A DNA stretch of 64,000 nucleotides from DATARH01 sp963734125 (GCA_963734125.1 CAVTGB010000081.1:48472-112471), one strand, 5' to 3'. Shown: positions 25,495 to 34,635, counted from the first letter of the stretch. Notes: a model not told the origin generated them from the sequence alone. Numbers and translations are program-made.

Positions 25495-27305
25495 CAGGGC
25501 GCCTGTTCGAAATACCCGCGCGGCGTATAGATCCGCGGCGTCGCGCCGGCGAGAAGCCTGGTGCGACTGCTGCCGACAAGGACAAGGCTCAGCATGTCGG
25601 CCGCGGTGCCCGCCACTTCGTCGAGCCGCAGGATCTGTCGGGTCTCGCCGGCGCGGCCGAGATTGCGCGCGATCACCGTCGGGGTTTCAGGCGGGCGATG
25701 GGCGAGGAGGATGCGGGCGGCCTCGGCCAGATGCCTGGGGCGCCGGGCTGAGCGCGGGTTGTAGAGCGCGATGACGAAATCGGCCTGTGCCGCCGCCTCG
25801 ATCCGGGTGCGGATCCGATCCCACGGGGTCAAGAGGTCGGACAGCGAGATCGCGCAGAAATCGTGCCCCAACGGGGCCCCGACCCGGGCGGCGGCGGCCT
25901 GCATCGCGCTGATCCCGGGTGCGACGGTGATCTCGACCGCCGACCAGTCGCGCCGCGCCTCGCGGTCGACCAGCTCGAAAACCAGCGCGGCGAGGCCGTA
26001 GATGCCGGCATCGCCCGAGGAAATGAGCGCCACCGAGCCTCCGGCGGCGGCGAGATCGAGGGCGAGCCGGGCCCGCTCCCCCTCCGCCCCGATCGCGCTC
26101 TCATGGCGGCGCTTGCCGGCGATCGCACGGCCGAGAAGATCGAGATAGAGCCGGTAGCCGACAATATCCTCGGCGCCGTCGATGAGGGCGCTCGCCTCGG
26201 GGGTGCGCCAGGAGGGGTCGCCGGGGCCGATGCCGATGATCGCCAGCCGGCCGCGCGGCCGGCCGACGCTCGCCGCGTCGATTGGCGCGGGGCCACGCGC
26301 CACCGCGCAGGTCGCGCGCTGCGATTGCCGCCGCGGAACGACGAGTTCGCCCGCCGGGCCGGCCGCCGCGAGCGCCGCACCCTCGGCCACCCCCCAGCAC
26401 CCGGTCGCGCGAAACGCCGCCGCCGAACGCTGGGTCAGCCGCGGGGTTTCGGCGAGGAGGCGCGCGGCCGCAAAGAACCGCGCCGGGACCCCGAGGAATC
26501 GGGCCAGCGCATGGATCCCCGGTTCGTCCGATTTGAGTTCAATCGAAACGAGCGCAGCGACCGCACCCGCCGCGAGACCGGCTTCGGCGAGGGTCGCGCG
26601 CGCCAATTCGGCGATTTCCTCGGCCGCGCAGAAGCGCTCGCACCCGACGCCAAGCACCAGAACCGGGGGGTGTAAGACGAGCGCCTCGGTCTCGGGCGGA
26701 TAGGCGCGGTCGGTGACGATGATGTTGCGCGGCGCCCTTTCGGCCCAGCGCACCGAACCGGCATGCAGCCACTCGGCCGTGGCGCTCTCTTCGACGAGCG
26801 CAACCGGCTCACCGGCGAGGAGCGCGGCGGCGACCCCTTTCACTCGCTCGGGGTTGGCGATACGCCAGCCGGGCGGCACCTCATCGAGCGCGACGCCGAG
26901 ACGGAGGTCGCCGGCGGTGGTGATTGCGGCGACGCAACCGAGCGCCTCCGCCAGCGCCCGGGCAAGCGCGTTGGCGCCGCGATGTCCCCCCAATAGCGGC
27001 ACGGCGACCGAGCCGTCTTCGGCCAGCGCGACCACCGGCGGCTCTACAATCTTGTCGTCGATCAGCGGTGCGAGCGCGCGAACCAGGATGCCGCTCGCGC
27101 ACAGCCCGACGATCGGCCGGCCGGCGGCGAAGAGCTCCGCGATCAGCGGCACTACGCGGTCGTAAGTTTCGTCCCACTCGCCCGGCTGCGCGCGCGGGCC
27201 ATAGAGCCGCGCCCCGGGCAATACCGCGCAGACCCGGCGACCGAGCGCGGCGCCGCCCGCTCCGAGCGCGATCACCGCGGCGCCGGCGGGCAGCACGGGC
27301 TTCAC
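25494..27305 (-). CDS. cobJ: CbiG-CobJ fusion: CbiG domain plus precorrin-3B C17-methyltransferase
   Basis: A 603-residue two-domain protein. Residues 1 to about 340 match CbiG: an N-terminal part with VGLCASGILVRALAPL and LGGHRGANALARALAEALG, and a C-terminal part with VLGVGCERF and VSIELKSDEPGI. Residues about 352-603 are CobJ: GRLAIIGIGPGDP, VGYRLYLDLLG, SSGDAGIYGLAALVFE and FVIALYNPRS. CobJ makes the ring-contracted precorrin-4; CbiG opens the lactone in the early-cobalt route, where it is normally a separate enzyme. The GTG at 27305 overlaps the cobI stop as GTGA, the best coupled start. Confidence 0.9.
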   Translation of the reverse strand: MKPVLPAGAAVIALGAGGAALGRRVCAVLPGARLYGPRAQPGEWDETYDRVVPLIAELFAAGRPIVGLCASGILVRALAPLIDDKIVEPPVVALAEDGSVAVPLLGGHRGANALARALAEALGCVAAITTAGDLRLGVALDEVPPGWRIANPERVKGVAAALLAGEPVALVEESATAEWLHAGSVRWAERAPRNIIVTDRAYPPETEALVLHPPVLVLGVGCERFCAAEEIAELARATLAEAGLAAGAVAALVSIELKSDEPGIHALARFLGVPARFFAAARLLAETPRLTQRSAAAFRATGCWGVAEGAALAAAGPAGELVVPRRQSQRATCAVARGPAPIDAASVGRPRGRLAIIGIGPGDPSWRTPEASALIDGAEDIVGYRLYLDLLGRAIAGKRRHESAIGAEGERARLALDLAAAGGSVALISSGDAGIYGLAALVFELVDREARRDWSAVEITVAPGISAMQAAAARVGAPLGHDFCAISLSDLLTPWDRIRTRIEAAAQADFVIALYNPRSARRPRHLAEAARILLAHRPPETPTVIARNLGRAGETRQILRLDEVAGTAADMLSLVLVGSSRTRLLAGATPRIYTPRGYFEQAP

Positions 27306-28003
27306 GGGCCCGGTCCCGCGCGCCATACCAGCACGGTCGCGAAGTAAGGGACGCTCGCCGGGTCGACCGTCGCGAGTGGCAGGATGCGCTGGTTCGGAAG
27401 GCTCGCGCGCTCGACATAGATCGCGCCGTCGAAGAGTTGGAGGCGCGCGACGACCCGCCGCAGCTTCGGAAAATGCCGACCGAGCTTGATGATCGCGGCG
27501 GCATCGACCGGCGCGAGGCGCGCGGCGAGCTCGTCCTCGGAGAGGGTTGCCGGGATCACCGCCAGGGTGTCCTCGCGCCGGGCGAGCGGCATCGCCGCGG
27601 CGGCGGCACAGGCGGTCAAGGACGAGACGCCGGGGACGACCGTCACCTTGTAGCGCGCGGCCAGCTGCGTCAGGATCCCCGCGAAGCTGCCATAGAACAA
27701 GGGATCGCCCTGGCACAGATAGGCGATGGTCTGGCCGCGATCCATGACCGCGGCAAGCTCGGCCGCCGCTTCCTCGTAGATCCGGACCGGCGGCGGCCCG
27801 GGGCGCATCGGAAAGCGGATGATGATCTCGCGCTGGCCCTGATCGAGCCACTCGGCGACGATGTGGCGGGCAAAGCTGTCGCCGTCCTCCGGCGCCGGAT
27901 AGGCCACGACCGAGGCCGCGCGCAACAGGCGCAACGCCTTCAACGTCACCAGCTCGGGATCGCCCGGGCCAAGACCCAACCCGTAGAGGTGGCCAGTCGT
28001 CAT
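27302..28003 (-). CDS. cobI: precorrin-2 C20-methyltransferase
   Basis: A 233-residue SAM-dependent methylase acting on precorrin-2 to give precorrin-3A. It has GLGLGPGDPELVTLKALRLL, the FPMRPGPPPV segment, CQGDPLFYGSFAGI and VVPGVSSLTACAAA, all typical of CobI/CbiL. The end overlaps the cobJ start by four bases; upstream lies the membrane glycosyltransferase with a 17-base gap. It belongs to the same reverse operon as cbiX, cobL and cobM. Confidence 0.93.
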   Translation of the reverse strand: MTTGHLYGLGLGPGDPELVTLKALRLLRAASVVAYPAPEDGDSFARHIVAEWLDQGQREIIIRFPMRPGPPPVRIYEEAAAELAAVMDRGQTIAYLCQGDPLFYGSFAGILTQLAARYKVTVVPGVSSLTACAAAAAMPLARREDTLAVIPATLSEDELAARLAPVDAAAIIKLGRHFPKLRRVVARLQLFDGAIYVERASLPNQRILPLATVDPASVPYFATVLVWRAGPGP

Positions 28004-28020
28004 GTCAGGTCGGCGCCCTT

Positions 28021-29682
28021 TCAGTGCGGCGCGACATCGTACAGCGTCAGCACCAGGCTCTGGCCATTCGAATAATCACGCCCGGCGATGCTGCCTTCAG
28101 GCCGCACGCGCAGACCCTGCGCGATCACGAGCCGCCGGAACATCGCGGCATCGCGGCTGTTGACGATGGCTTCGCCGCCGCCGGCGAGCGCTTGCGCGGC
28201 GGCCTGCGACGTCAGGAGGCGCAGATCGGTGCCGAGGAGGAAGACGAGGCTCGGCTCGCCATAACCGACCGCTACGATGGGCGCCCCGGCGGCGGGTGGA
28301 TGGCGGGCGACAAGCCCGGCAGCGGCGCGGCTGAGCCACAGCCGGTCGAGCCCGGGAACGACCCCCTCCCCCGCCGGCAGCGCGAAGGCGAGCGACAAGG
28401 CGGCGATCGCCGCGGTCGTGAGCGCCGGGCCGGGGCGATACCACAACACCGCCGCAGTCAGCGCGAGCACCAGCATCGCGCCGGCGATCCCGGCGATCGC
28501 GAGGTGATCGCCAAACCACAGCGGCAACCCGATCAGCAGCACCGCCAGAGCGAAGCCGACCGCGGCCCACGCTGCCCGCACCAGATGATCGAGCCGGCGC
28601 GCCCAGGTTTCGAGCGGGGCTCCAACGCCATCGGCGAGCACGGCGGCGCAGAGGAGCGCGAGCGCGGGCAAGAGCGGCAGCACATAATGCGGCAGCTTGG
28701 TCGGCACCAGTTCGAGCCCCACCCAGGCCGGCACCAGCCAGGCGAGGAGAAAGCGCTCCACCGCGGAATCGCGCCGGCGCCAGCCGCGGACGATGGCCGG
28801 AACCAGTACCAGCGAACCCGGCCAGAACGTCGCCGGCAACAGCGCCAGATAGGAAAACGGCGGCGCCCCGTGCAGTTCCTGCGCTCCGGTCAGCTTTCCC
28901 ATCAGGTCGTGGCCGAGCGCGTCACTAAGAAAACGTCCCTCGGTGACCCGCTCGATCGCGATCAGCCACGGCGCCAGCGCGGCGACCACAAAGGCGATGC
29001 CGGCCGCCGGATGGAGGCCGCGCAGCCAGCGCCAGTCGCGATCGGCGATTGACAGCGCGGCGGCGGTAAGGGTGGCCAAACCGGGCCCCACCGGACCCTT
29101 GAGAAAGATCGCGGCGAGTTCGGCGGTCCAGAACAGGACGGCGATCGAGAAATGCACCTTGCGGGATGCGCGCGCCCGCACATAGGCGAGACCGAGCGCG
29201 CCCTGCCCGGCGATGACGGCGGCGAGAAGCGCGGCATCGGTCTTGGCGATGTGCGCCTCGGCAACCGTCGCCAGCGCGCTTCCCAAGAGCACCGCGGCGA
29301 TCGCCGCGCGGCGCCGTGCCTCTTCGTCGCGATAGAGCGCCGCACCGATGCCAAAGGTCAACAACACCGCCGCGATCGCGCCGAGGAGCGAGGGCACGCG
29401 GTAGGGCCAGATCGCCGTCGCCTGCGGCGTGCTGAAGGCGCTGACGGCGGCGGCCTGCAGCCAGTAAATCCCGGCCGGCTTGTTGTTGCGCGCCTCCTCC
29501 TGAAAGCGGATCCGCAGGAAGTCGCCGGTTTCCAGCATCTGGCGGGTGGCCTGGGCGAAGCGGGCTTCGTCGCGGTCAAGCGGCGGGACCGCGGCAATCC
29601 CCGGGAGGTAGAGAAGAAGACACAAGAGGGCGAGGAGGGCATAGGGCCGCACCCCGAGAAACCAATCGGCCGGCCCCCGCAT
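28021..29682 (-). CDS. ArnT/PMT-like polytopic glycosyltransferase (GT39/GT83-type)
   Basis: A 553-residue inner-membrane protein with about twelve hydrophobic segments and the periplasmic-loop signature PLDRDEARFAQATRQML, including the catalytic Asp expected of lipid-linked sugar transferases. Further family points are FQEEARNNKPAGIYWL and LVPTKLPHYVLPLLPALALL. Relatives transfer a sugar from a polyprenyl carrier to lipid A or protein. It sits inside the corrin operon between cobL (one-base gap) and cobI (17-base gap) on the same strand, although no sugar-transfer step is known in cobalamin synthesis. The acceptor is unknown. Confidence 0.85.
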   Translation of the reverse strand: MRGPADWFLGVRPYALLALLCLLLYLPGIAAVPPLDRDEARFAQATRQMLETGDFLRIRFQEEARNNKPAGIYWLQAAAVSAFSTPQATAIWPYRVPSLLGAIAAVLLTFGIGAALYRDEEARRRAAIAAVLLGSALATVAEAHIAKTDAALLAAVIAGQGALGLAYVRARASRKVHFSIAVLFWTAELAAIFLKGPVGPGLATLTAAALSIADRDWRWLRGLHPAAGIAFVVAALAPWLIAIERVTEGRFLSDALGHDLMGKLTGAQELHGAPPFSYLALLPATFWPGSLVLVPAIVRGWRRRDSAVERFLLAWLVPAWVGLELVPTKLPHYVLPLLPALALLCAAVLADGVGAPLETWARRLDHLVRAAWAAVGFALAVLLIGLPLWFGDHLAIAGIAGAMLVLALTAAVLWYRPGPALTTAAIAALSLAFALPAGEGVVPGLDRLWLSRAAAGLVARHPPAAGAPIVAVGYGEPSLVFLLGTDLRLLTSQAAAQALAGGGEAIVNSRDAAMFRRLVIAQGLRVRPEGSIAGRDYSNGQSLVLTLYDVAPH

Positions 29683-29683
29683 C

Positions 29684-30904
29684 TCAGCCGGGCTTGGTGG
29701 CGGCCAGCTGGGTCACCGGCAGTTGCGGCCGCCAGGCATGGCGACCCCCGAGGGGCTCGGCGTGGCTGAGCGCGATCCGGGTCAGTTCGCCGCCGTGTTG
29801 CGCCTGCCAGGCGAGGAGCGCGCGCTCGCCCTCGAGGCTGACGGCATTGGCGACAAGCCGACCGCCCGGGCGCAATACCACCCACAGCGCCGGGAGGAGC
29901 CCCGCCGCGGCGATGCCGCCGCCGACAAAGATCGCATCCGGCTGGGCGAGTTCCGCCGGGACCTGGGCGAGCGCCTGCGGCGCCCTGCCGGCGATAATGT
30001 GCAGCCCCGGCACGCCGAGCGCAGCGGCGTTGCGCGCGATCCTCGCGGCGCGCTCCGGGTTGTGTTCGATGGCGAGCGCGGCGCCGCCCTCGCTCGCGCG
30101 CAGCCATTCGATCGCGATCGAGCCGCTGCCGGCGCCGATGTCCCACATACCCTCGCCGGGGAGGGGCGCGAGGCTGGCGAGGGTGATCGCGCGGACCTCG
30201 CGCTTGGTCAATTGCCCGTCATGCTCGAAGGCGTCGTCGGGCAGCCCGGCGAGGCGCGAGCGGGCGCGGGTGCCCGGGACCGCCCGGCATTCGAGGGCGA
30301 TCGTGTTGAGGTCGGCGGTCTCGCGCCCACCCCAATCCTGCGCGGTGCCGTCCAACACCGCCTCGCGCGGGCCGCCCAGATGCTCGAAGACGCTGATCCG
30401 GCTCGGGCCCCAGCCGGAAAGGGCGAGGAGGGAAGCGACACGGCGCGGGGTGGTGCCGTCCTCCGCCAGGATGAGACAGCGCCGGCCGGGCGCGAGATGG
30501 AGGCGCAGCGTGTCGAGCGGGCCGGCGTGGAGGCTCAATAGGGTGCAATGGGCGAGGGGCCAGCCGAGCCGGGCGGCGGTGAGACTAAAGGCGCTTGGGC
30601 ACGGCAGGATCGTCATCTCCTCGCGGTGAAAATCGCGAAGAAGAACGACGGCGGCGCCGTACCATAAGGGGTCGCCGCTCGCCAAGACCACGACGCGGGC
30701 GCCGCGGCGCGCTTCGATGTCGGCGACCGTAAGGCCAAGCGGCCGGCGCCATACCAGTCGCTCGGCCGGGCCCGGCGGCACCATCGCCAGATGGCGGGTG
30801 CCACCGACCAGGGTCTCGGCGGTCTCGACGAGGGTGCGCGCGGCCGGGCTCAACCCGGGCAACCCGTCCTCGCCGATGCCGATGACGCTGAGCCAGCGAG
30901 TCAT
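29684..30904 (-). CDS. cobL: precorrin-6Y C5,15-methyltransferase (decarboxylating)
   Basis: A 406-residue bifunctional enzyme methylating C5 and C15 and decarboxylating the acetate on ring C. Residues 1-200 are the CbiE-like methylase (WLSVIGIGEDGLPGLSPAA, ASGDPLWYGAA). Residues about 215-400 are the CbiT-like Rossmann methylase (KREVRAITLASLAPLPGEGM, WDIGAGSGSIAIEWLR, IFVGGG). The ATG overlaps the preceding CobH-containing frame as ATGA. The two halves are joined in the usual CobL order. Confidence 0.94.
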   Translation of the reverse strand: MTRWLSVIGIGEDGLPGLSPAARTLVETAETLVGGTRHLAMVPPGPAERLVWRRPLGLTVADIEARRGARVVVLASGDPLWYGAAVVLLRDFHREEMTILPCPSAFSLTAARLGWPLAHCTLLSLHAGPLDTLRLHLAPGRRCLILAEDGTTPRRVASLLALSGWGPSRISVFEHLGGPREAVLDGTAQDWGGRETADLNTIALECRAVPGTRARSRLAGLPDDAFEHDGQLTKREVRAITLASLAPLPGEGMWDIGAGSGSIAIEWLRASEGGAALAIEHNPERAARIARNAAALGVPGLHIIAGRAPQALAQVPAELAQPDAIFVGGGIAAAGLLPALWVVLRPGGRLVANAVSLEGERALLAWQAQHGGELTRIALSHAEPLGGRHAWRPQLPVTQLAATKPG

Positions 30905-32532
30905 GCCGGCCCCTTGCCGCAGAGTGCGTTGACCGCGGCCGCGGCCAGCGCGCTGCCGCCGCGCCGGCCCCGCAGCGTCACAAAGCGAAGCCCGCGGCCA
31001 AACCCGAGGAGCGCCTCCTCGGCGTCGGCCGCGCCGACAAAGCCGACTGGAAAGCCGAGGATCAGCGCCGGCTTCTCCGCGCCCGCCAAGAGGATTTCGA
31101 GGAGGTGAAAGAGCGCCGTCGGGGCATTGCCGATCGCCACCACCGAGCCGGCGAGATGGGCGCGCCACAATTCCACCGCAGCGGCGCTGCGGGTGGTTTG
31201 ATGGTCGGCCGCCAGCGCGCGGACCCGCGGATCATGGAGGGTGCAGATCACCGGGTTTGCCGCCGGCAATCGGTCGCGCGCGATGCCGGCGGCAACCATC
31301 TCGCTGTCGACGAGAATTGGCGCGCCGGCGCCCAAGGCCCGCCGCCCGGCGGCAGCGGCGCCGCGCGACCATGCGAGATCCTTAAGGATCGCGACATCGC
31401 CCGCGGCGTGGGCGAGCCGCACCGCCAACGGGCGCAGCGTCACCGGCACACGCGTGAGGTCGGCTTCGGCGTGGACCAGCGCGAACGACCGGCGGTAGAT
31501 CGCCGCCGGATCGCGCAGGTAGGCGTGCGAGGCTTTTCTCTCGTGTTTTTTAGTCGTCGTGCCCGCGGAAGCGGGGGTCCATGGGCCGCTGGGTTCCCGC
31601 TTTGGCGGGAATGACGACGTCATTTGGATAGCGGAAGATCGCGGCGAGCGCTGCCGTGGCGCGGTCACTCCCAGGGTCCAGGCTTCTTCGCGCTCGATGA
31701 TCTGGCGCTCTTCGTTGGTGAGACCGGGGGCGCCGGCGAACCAGGCCACCAACTCATCGGCGCGGTCGCGCGCGGCGAAAATCTCGGCGACGGTGCGAAC
31801 CTGGGCTTTGTCATTGGGCGGGCCATGATCGGGCCTGATCTCGCTGCGCCACCATGACGGCCACACCTCGGCGAAGACAATCCCCGCGTCGGCGGGCAGG
31901 GCGAGCCCGGTCTCAAATGGCCAGATTCGCGCGCGAGCGGCCCAGCGCGGGTCGTTGCGCAACGCGCGCACAACCGGGATTCCGGTCAGGCTTTGGCTGC
32001 CGACCGAGCCGGTATAGGCGAGCTTCCAGCACGGCTGCGCGCCGACCATCCACTCGTCGATCAGCCGGCGCTCCTGCAACGGTTCATCATCGGTGTGGCC
32101 ACGGTGATGGCACGGACCGAGAAACTCACTGGCTTTTTTGGCCGGGCACCCCCAGAACGGAAAGCGCTTGCCGGAGACACGCTGGTTAAGCGCGGCGCCA
32201 ACCGCGAAGCGGTTGTTGCGATTGTTTGGTTGATCCTCGACCAGCTTGCCGATCTCATCCCACAGGGCGCGCCATGGTTTGCCCTCGAGGCCGAGCCGGG
32301 CGGCAAAGCCGGCGGGGTAGCCGAACGGAAAGTCGAAACCCAAGAGGACCCGCTCGCCGCGCGCGCTTGCTTGCGCCAGGAGGTCGGCGAGGAGTTCTCT
32401 CGCGGCATGGCGGGTTGGCGGGTTGTCGACGCGCTCGCCGTAGCGGTCGTGACGGCAGATCCAGATGCTGTCGCGTCCGGTCTTGGGCTCGCTGGCCGCG
32501 CTCCAATCGACGATCACGTAGGTATCGAACAT
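30901..32532 (-). CDS. cobH: fusion of an unknown VDWSAA-type protein with precorrin-8X methylmutase (CobH)
   Basis: A 543-residue frame made of two proteins. Residues 1 to about 295 are an uncharacterised domain beginning YVIVDWSAASEPKTGRDS, with an RNase H-like acidic start and LLGFDFPFGYPAGFAARLG. Residues about 337-543 are complete CobH, which moves the methyl group from C11 to C12 to give hydrogenobyrinate: AYLRDPAAIYRRSFALVHAE, PILVDSEMVAAGI, GNAPTALFHLLEIL, GFPVGFVGA. Between them, residues about 305-326 are the translation of a palindromic repeat. No start codon lies between the repeat and CobH, so CobH now depends on the upstream frame. The 3' end overlaps cobL by four bases. Confidence 0.87.
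   Translation of the reverse strand: MFDTYVIVDWSAASEPKTGRDSIWICRHDRYGERVDNPPTRHAARELLADLLAQASARGERVLLGFDFPFGYPAGFAARLGLEGKPWRALWDEIGKLVEDQPNNRNNRFAVGAALNQRVSGKRFPFWGCPAKKASEFLGPCHHRGHTDDEPLQERRLIDEWMVGAQPCWKLAYTGSVGSQSLTGIPVVRALRNDPRWAARARIWPFETGLALPADAGIVFAEVWPSWWRSEIRPDHGPPNDKAQVRTVAEIFAARDRADELVAWFAGAPGLTNEERQIIEREEAWTLGVTAPRQRSPRSSAIQMTSSFPPKREPSGPWTPASAGTTTKKHERKASHAYLRDPAAIYRRSFALVHAEADLTRVPVTLRPLAVRLAHAAGDVAILKDLAWSRGAAAAGRRALGAGAPILVDSEMVAAGIARDRLPAANPVICTLHDPRVRALAADHQTTRSAAAVELWRAHLAGSVVAIGNAPTALFHLLEILLAGAEKPALILGFPVGFVGAADAEEALLGFGRGLRFVTLRGRRGGSALAAAAVNALCGKGPA
31554..31619. repeat. palindromic repeat translated in frame inside the CobH fusion
   Basis: The outer ends are GTCGTCGTGCCCGC and GCGGGAATGACGAC, near-perfect complements. 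Inside are two hairpins, CCCGCGGAAGCGGGG and TTCCCGCTTTGGCGGGAA, around the CCATGGGCC centre. It is read as the peptide PKREPSGPWTPASAGT in the reverse frame. The same general layout occurs at 32541-32601. Confidence 0.85.
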
Positions 32533-32540
32533 CGCAATCC

Positions 32541-32601
32541 GTCATCCCGGCGAAGGCCGGGATCCATTTCGGCCATGGATACCGGCTTTCGCCGGCATGA
32601 C
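32541..32601. repeat. intergenic palindromic repeat upstream of the CobH fusion
   Basis: The unit runs from GTCATCCCGGCGAAGGCCGG to GCCGGCATGAC. Complementary arms and a CCATGG-like centre let it fold as a long hairpin. It lies between cbiX and the CobH-containing gene, eight bases from the latter's start codon, so it would form in the operon mRNA near the ribosome site. Confidence 0.8.
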
Positions 32602-32647
32602 ACGGGGGATGGGCTGCGCGATTGGGTCCGCGGGCGCACGCGGCATC

Positions 32648-33571
32648 TCAACGATGGTCTTCAGAGTGATCGTGCGGATGCGGGTGATCGTGGTGATGGT
32701 CGATCCCGGCGCCGCGCACGTGATGATGGTGGCCTCGCTGTGGAGTGCCGGCGGCCGCTTCGTAGCCGATGATCCGGGTGCGGTATTTGCATAATTGGCA
32801 GTTCATCTTGGGCTCGCCCGCGGTGAATTCGGCGATGCGGTCGACGAAGGTATCGATCACCCGGGCGTGGTCACGCAGGTAGCGCGCCTTGACGAATTGG
32901 ATATCGGGAAACCGCGCCGCGACCTCGTCGGTCTGGGCATAGATGCGTTTGACGAGGATCCCGGTGAACAGGAAATACGGGAAGACGACAATGCGGCGGA
33001 AGCCGAGCCGAGCGCAGCGTTCGAGCGCCGCGTCGACACGCGGATGGGCGACGCCGCTGAACGCCGCCTCGGCCCAGCCAAAGCCCATGCCCTCCCACAG
33101 CATGCGCGCAAGCTTGGCGATGTTGGAGTTGGCGTCGGGGTCGTTGGTGCCGCGGCCGACGACGATGAGGAGAGTGTCCGCCCGCCCCTCAGGGACCGCG
33201 GCGGCGAGGCGCTCGGCGGCGGCGTCGAGCAGCTTTGGTTCGATCCCGAGGTCGCGGCCGAGGCGCACGTCGATCTGGGGGTTGGCGGCGATAAAGCTGT
33301 TCATTTCCCACGGCAGGTCGTTCTTGACGTGGCTGGCGGCGAATAGCATGCCCGGGATTGCCAGGATCTGCCGGGCGCCGCGCGCGGTCAGCGCGGCCAG
33401 ACCTTCGCCGATCGTCGGCCGGGCGAATTCGAGGTAGCCGGTCGCGAAATCGCTCCCCGGCCGGAGGTGTAGGAGGCGCGCGCGCACTGCCGCGGCGGCC
33501 TCCTCGAACTCGCCGACCGCCTCGGGATCGCGGCTGCCATGCCCGCACAGCAGCACCGCGGTCTCGCTCAT
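32648..33571 (-). CDS. cbiX: CbiX-type sirohydrochlorin chelatase with MXCXXC and a His-rich tail
   Basis: A 307-residue class II chelatase of the long, two-domain CbiX type. Domain 1 begins LLCGHGSRDPEAV with catalytic His11, and a second histidine is in ILAIPGMLFAASHVK. Domain 2 has VVGRGTNDPDANSN and VVFPYFLFTGILVKRIY. The C-terminus carries MNCQLC, exactly the MXCXXC pattern that binds a [4Fe-4S] cluster in Bacillus megaterium CbiX, followed by a tail with over a dozen histidines, probably for cobalt handling. It inserts Co(II) early, yet this genome region also encodes the late chelatase CobN. It is the first gene of the reverse corrin operon. Confidence 0.9.
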   Translation of the reverse strand: MSETAVLLCGHGSRDPEAVGEFEEAAAAVRARLLHLRPGSDFATGYLEFARPTIGEGLAALTARGARQILAIPGMLFAASHVKNDLPWEMNSFIAANPQIDVRLGRDLGIEPKLLDAAAERLAAAVPEGRADTLLIVVGRGTNDPDANSNIAKLARMLWEGMGFGWAEAAFSGVAHPRVDAALERCARLGFRRIVVFPYFLFTGILVKRIYAQTDEVAARFPDIQFVKARYLRDHARVIDTFVDRIAEFTAGEPKMNCQLCKYRTRIIGYEAAAGTPQRGHHHHVRGAGIDHHHDHPHPHDHSEDHR

Positions 33572-33603
33572 CCCCTGTTCTCCTCTCGGTTGATTACGGC
33601 CGC

Positions 33604-34635
33604 ATGGCGGCCGACAGTGCGGGCGCGATGACGCTCTCGATTATCCCGCCCGAACTCGACGACCGGTTTTTGCTGCTGCTCCTCGGGCTGGCGATCGATG
33701 TCGTGTTTGGCGACTTGCCGGCGGTCTTTGCCCGCATCCCGCATCCGGTCGTCCTCGCGGGGCGCGCGATCGGATTTTTCGACAAGAAGCTCAACCGCCC
33801 GAGCCGCAGCGAGCGCAGCCGGTGCGAGCGCGGCGTCGTCACCGCGATCGTGCTGGTCGGGGCGGCGGGCCTGTTCGGCTGGGCGCTGCATCGGCTCGGC
33901 CGCGGCAGCCTGGTCGGCGCGATTGTCGAGGCGCTTGCGATCGGGATTTTGATCGCCCAACGCAGCCTCTTCGAGCATGTCGCCGCGGTCGGCGCGGCGC
34001 TGCGTTCGGGCGGCTTGCCCGCCGGCCGGGAGGCGGTCCGCCATATCGTCGGTCGCGATCCCACGCGCCTCGATTTCCATGGCGTCGCGCGCGCGGCCAT
34101 CGAAAGCCTCGCCGAGAATTTCAGCGACGGCGTGGTGGCGCCGGTGTTCTGGTACCTGGTGCTGGGGTTGCCCGGCCTCTTCGCCTACAAGATGGCCAAC
34201 ACCCTCGACAGCATGATCGGGCACCGCTCGGAGCGCTACCGCAGCTTCGGCTGGGCATCGGCGCGCTTCGACGACTTGTTGAACCTGGTGCCGGCGCCGC
34301 TCGCGGGCCTCCTCCTCGCCGGCGCGGCGGTATTCGCCGGCGAAGCGATGCCGGGGCGGGCGGTCCGGGTCATGCTGCGCGACGGCCGGAAGCACCATTC
34401 GCCCAACGCCGGGTGGCCGGAGGCGGCGATGGCCGGAGCGCTCGGTCTCGCGCTCGCCGGCCCCCGCGCCTATGCCGAGGGCGAGGTCCGCGACCCCTGG
34501 CTCGGCGACGGCACGGCGCAGGTGGGACCCGCGGATATCGCGCGGGCGTTGCGGCTCTACGCCCTCGCGTGCCTGGTGCTGGCGGGCCTCGTTCTCGGCG
34601 CGTGGCTGATGGCGCATGTCACGCGGCCCGGGTGA
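33604..34635 (+). CDS. cbiB: adenosylcobinamide-phosphate synthase
   Basis: A 343-residue inner-membrane enzyme (CobD in Pseudomonas naming) that joins the aminopropanol arm to cobyric acid. It has several hydrophobic segments and the family blocks GLAIDVVFGDLPAVFARIPH, AAIESLAENFSDGVVAPVFW, YKMANTLDSMIGHRSERY and KHHSPNAGWPEAAMAGAL. The start is uncertain: ATG at 33604 or 33628, neither with a strong ribosome site. It diverges from cbiX with a 32-base gap and overlaps the convergent cobQ by 17 bases. Confidence 0.92.
   Translation: MAADSAGAMTLSIIPPELDDRFLLLLLGLAIDVVFGDLPAVFARIPHPVVLAGRAIGFFDKKLNRPSRSERSRCERGVVTAIVLVGAAGLFGWALHRLGRGSLVGAIVEALAIGILIAQRSLFEHVAAVGAALRSGGLPAGREAVRHIVGRDPTRLDFHGVARAAIESLAENFSDGVVAPVFWYLVLGLPGLFAYKMANTLDSMIGHRSERYRSFGWASARFDDLLNLVPAPLAGLLLAGAAVFAGEAMPGRAVRVMLRDGRKHHSPNAGWPEAAMAGALGLALAGPRAYAEGEVRDPWLGDGTAQVGPADIARALRLYALACLVLAGLVLGAWLMAHVTRPG

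Noticed and set aside
33572..33603. A second cobalamin riboswitch upstream of cbiX or cbiB
   Set aside because: The divergent gap is only 32 bases and holds no B12 box; the motif was found only at 42165-42335.
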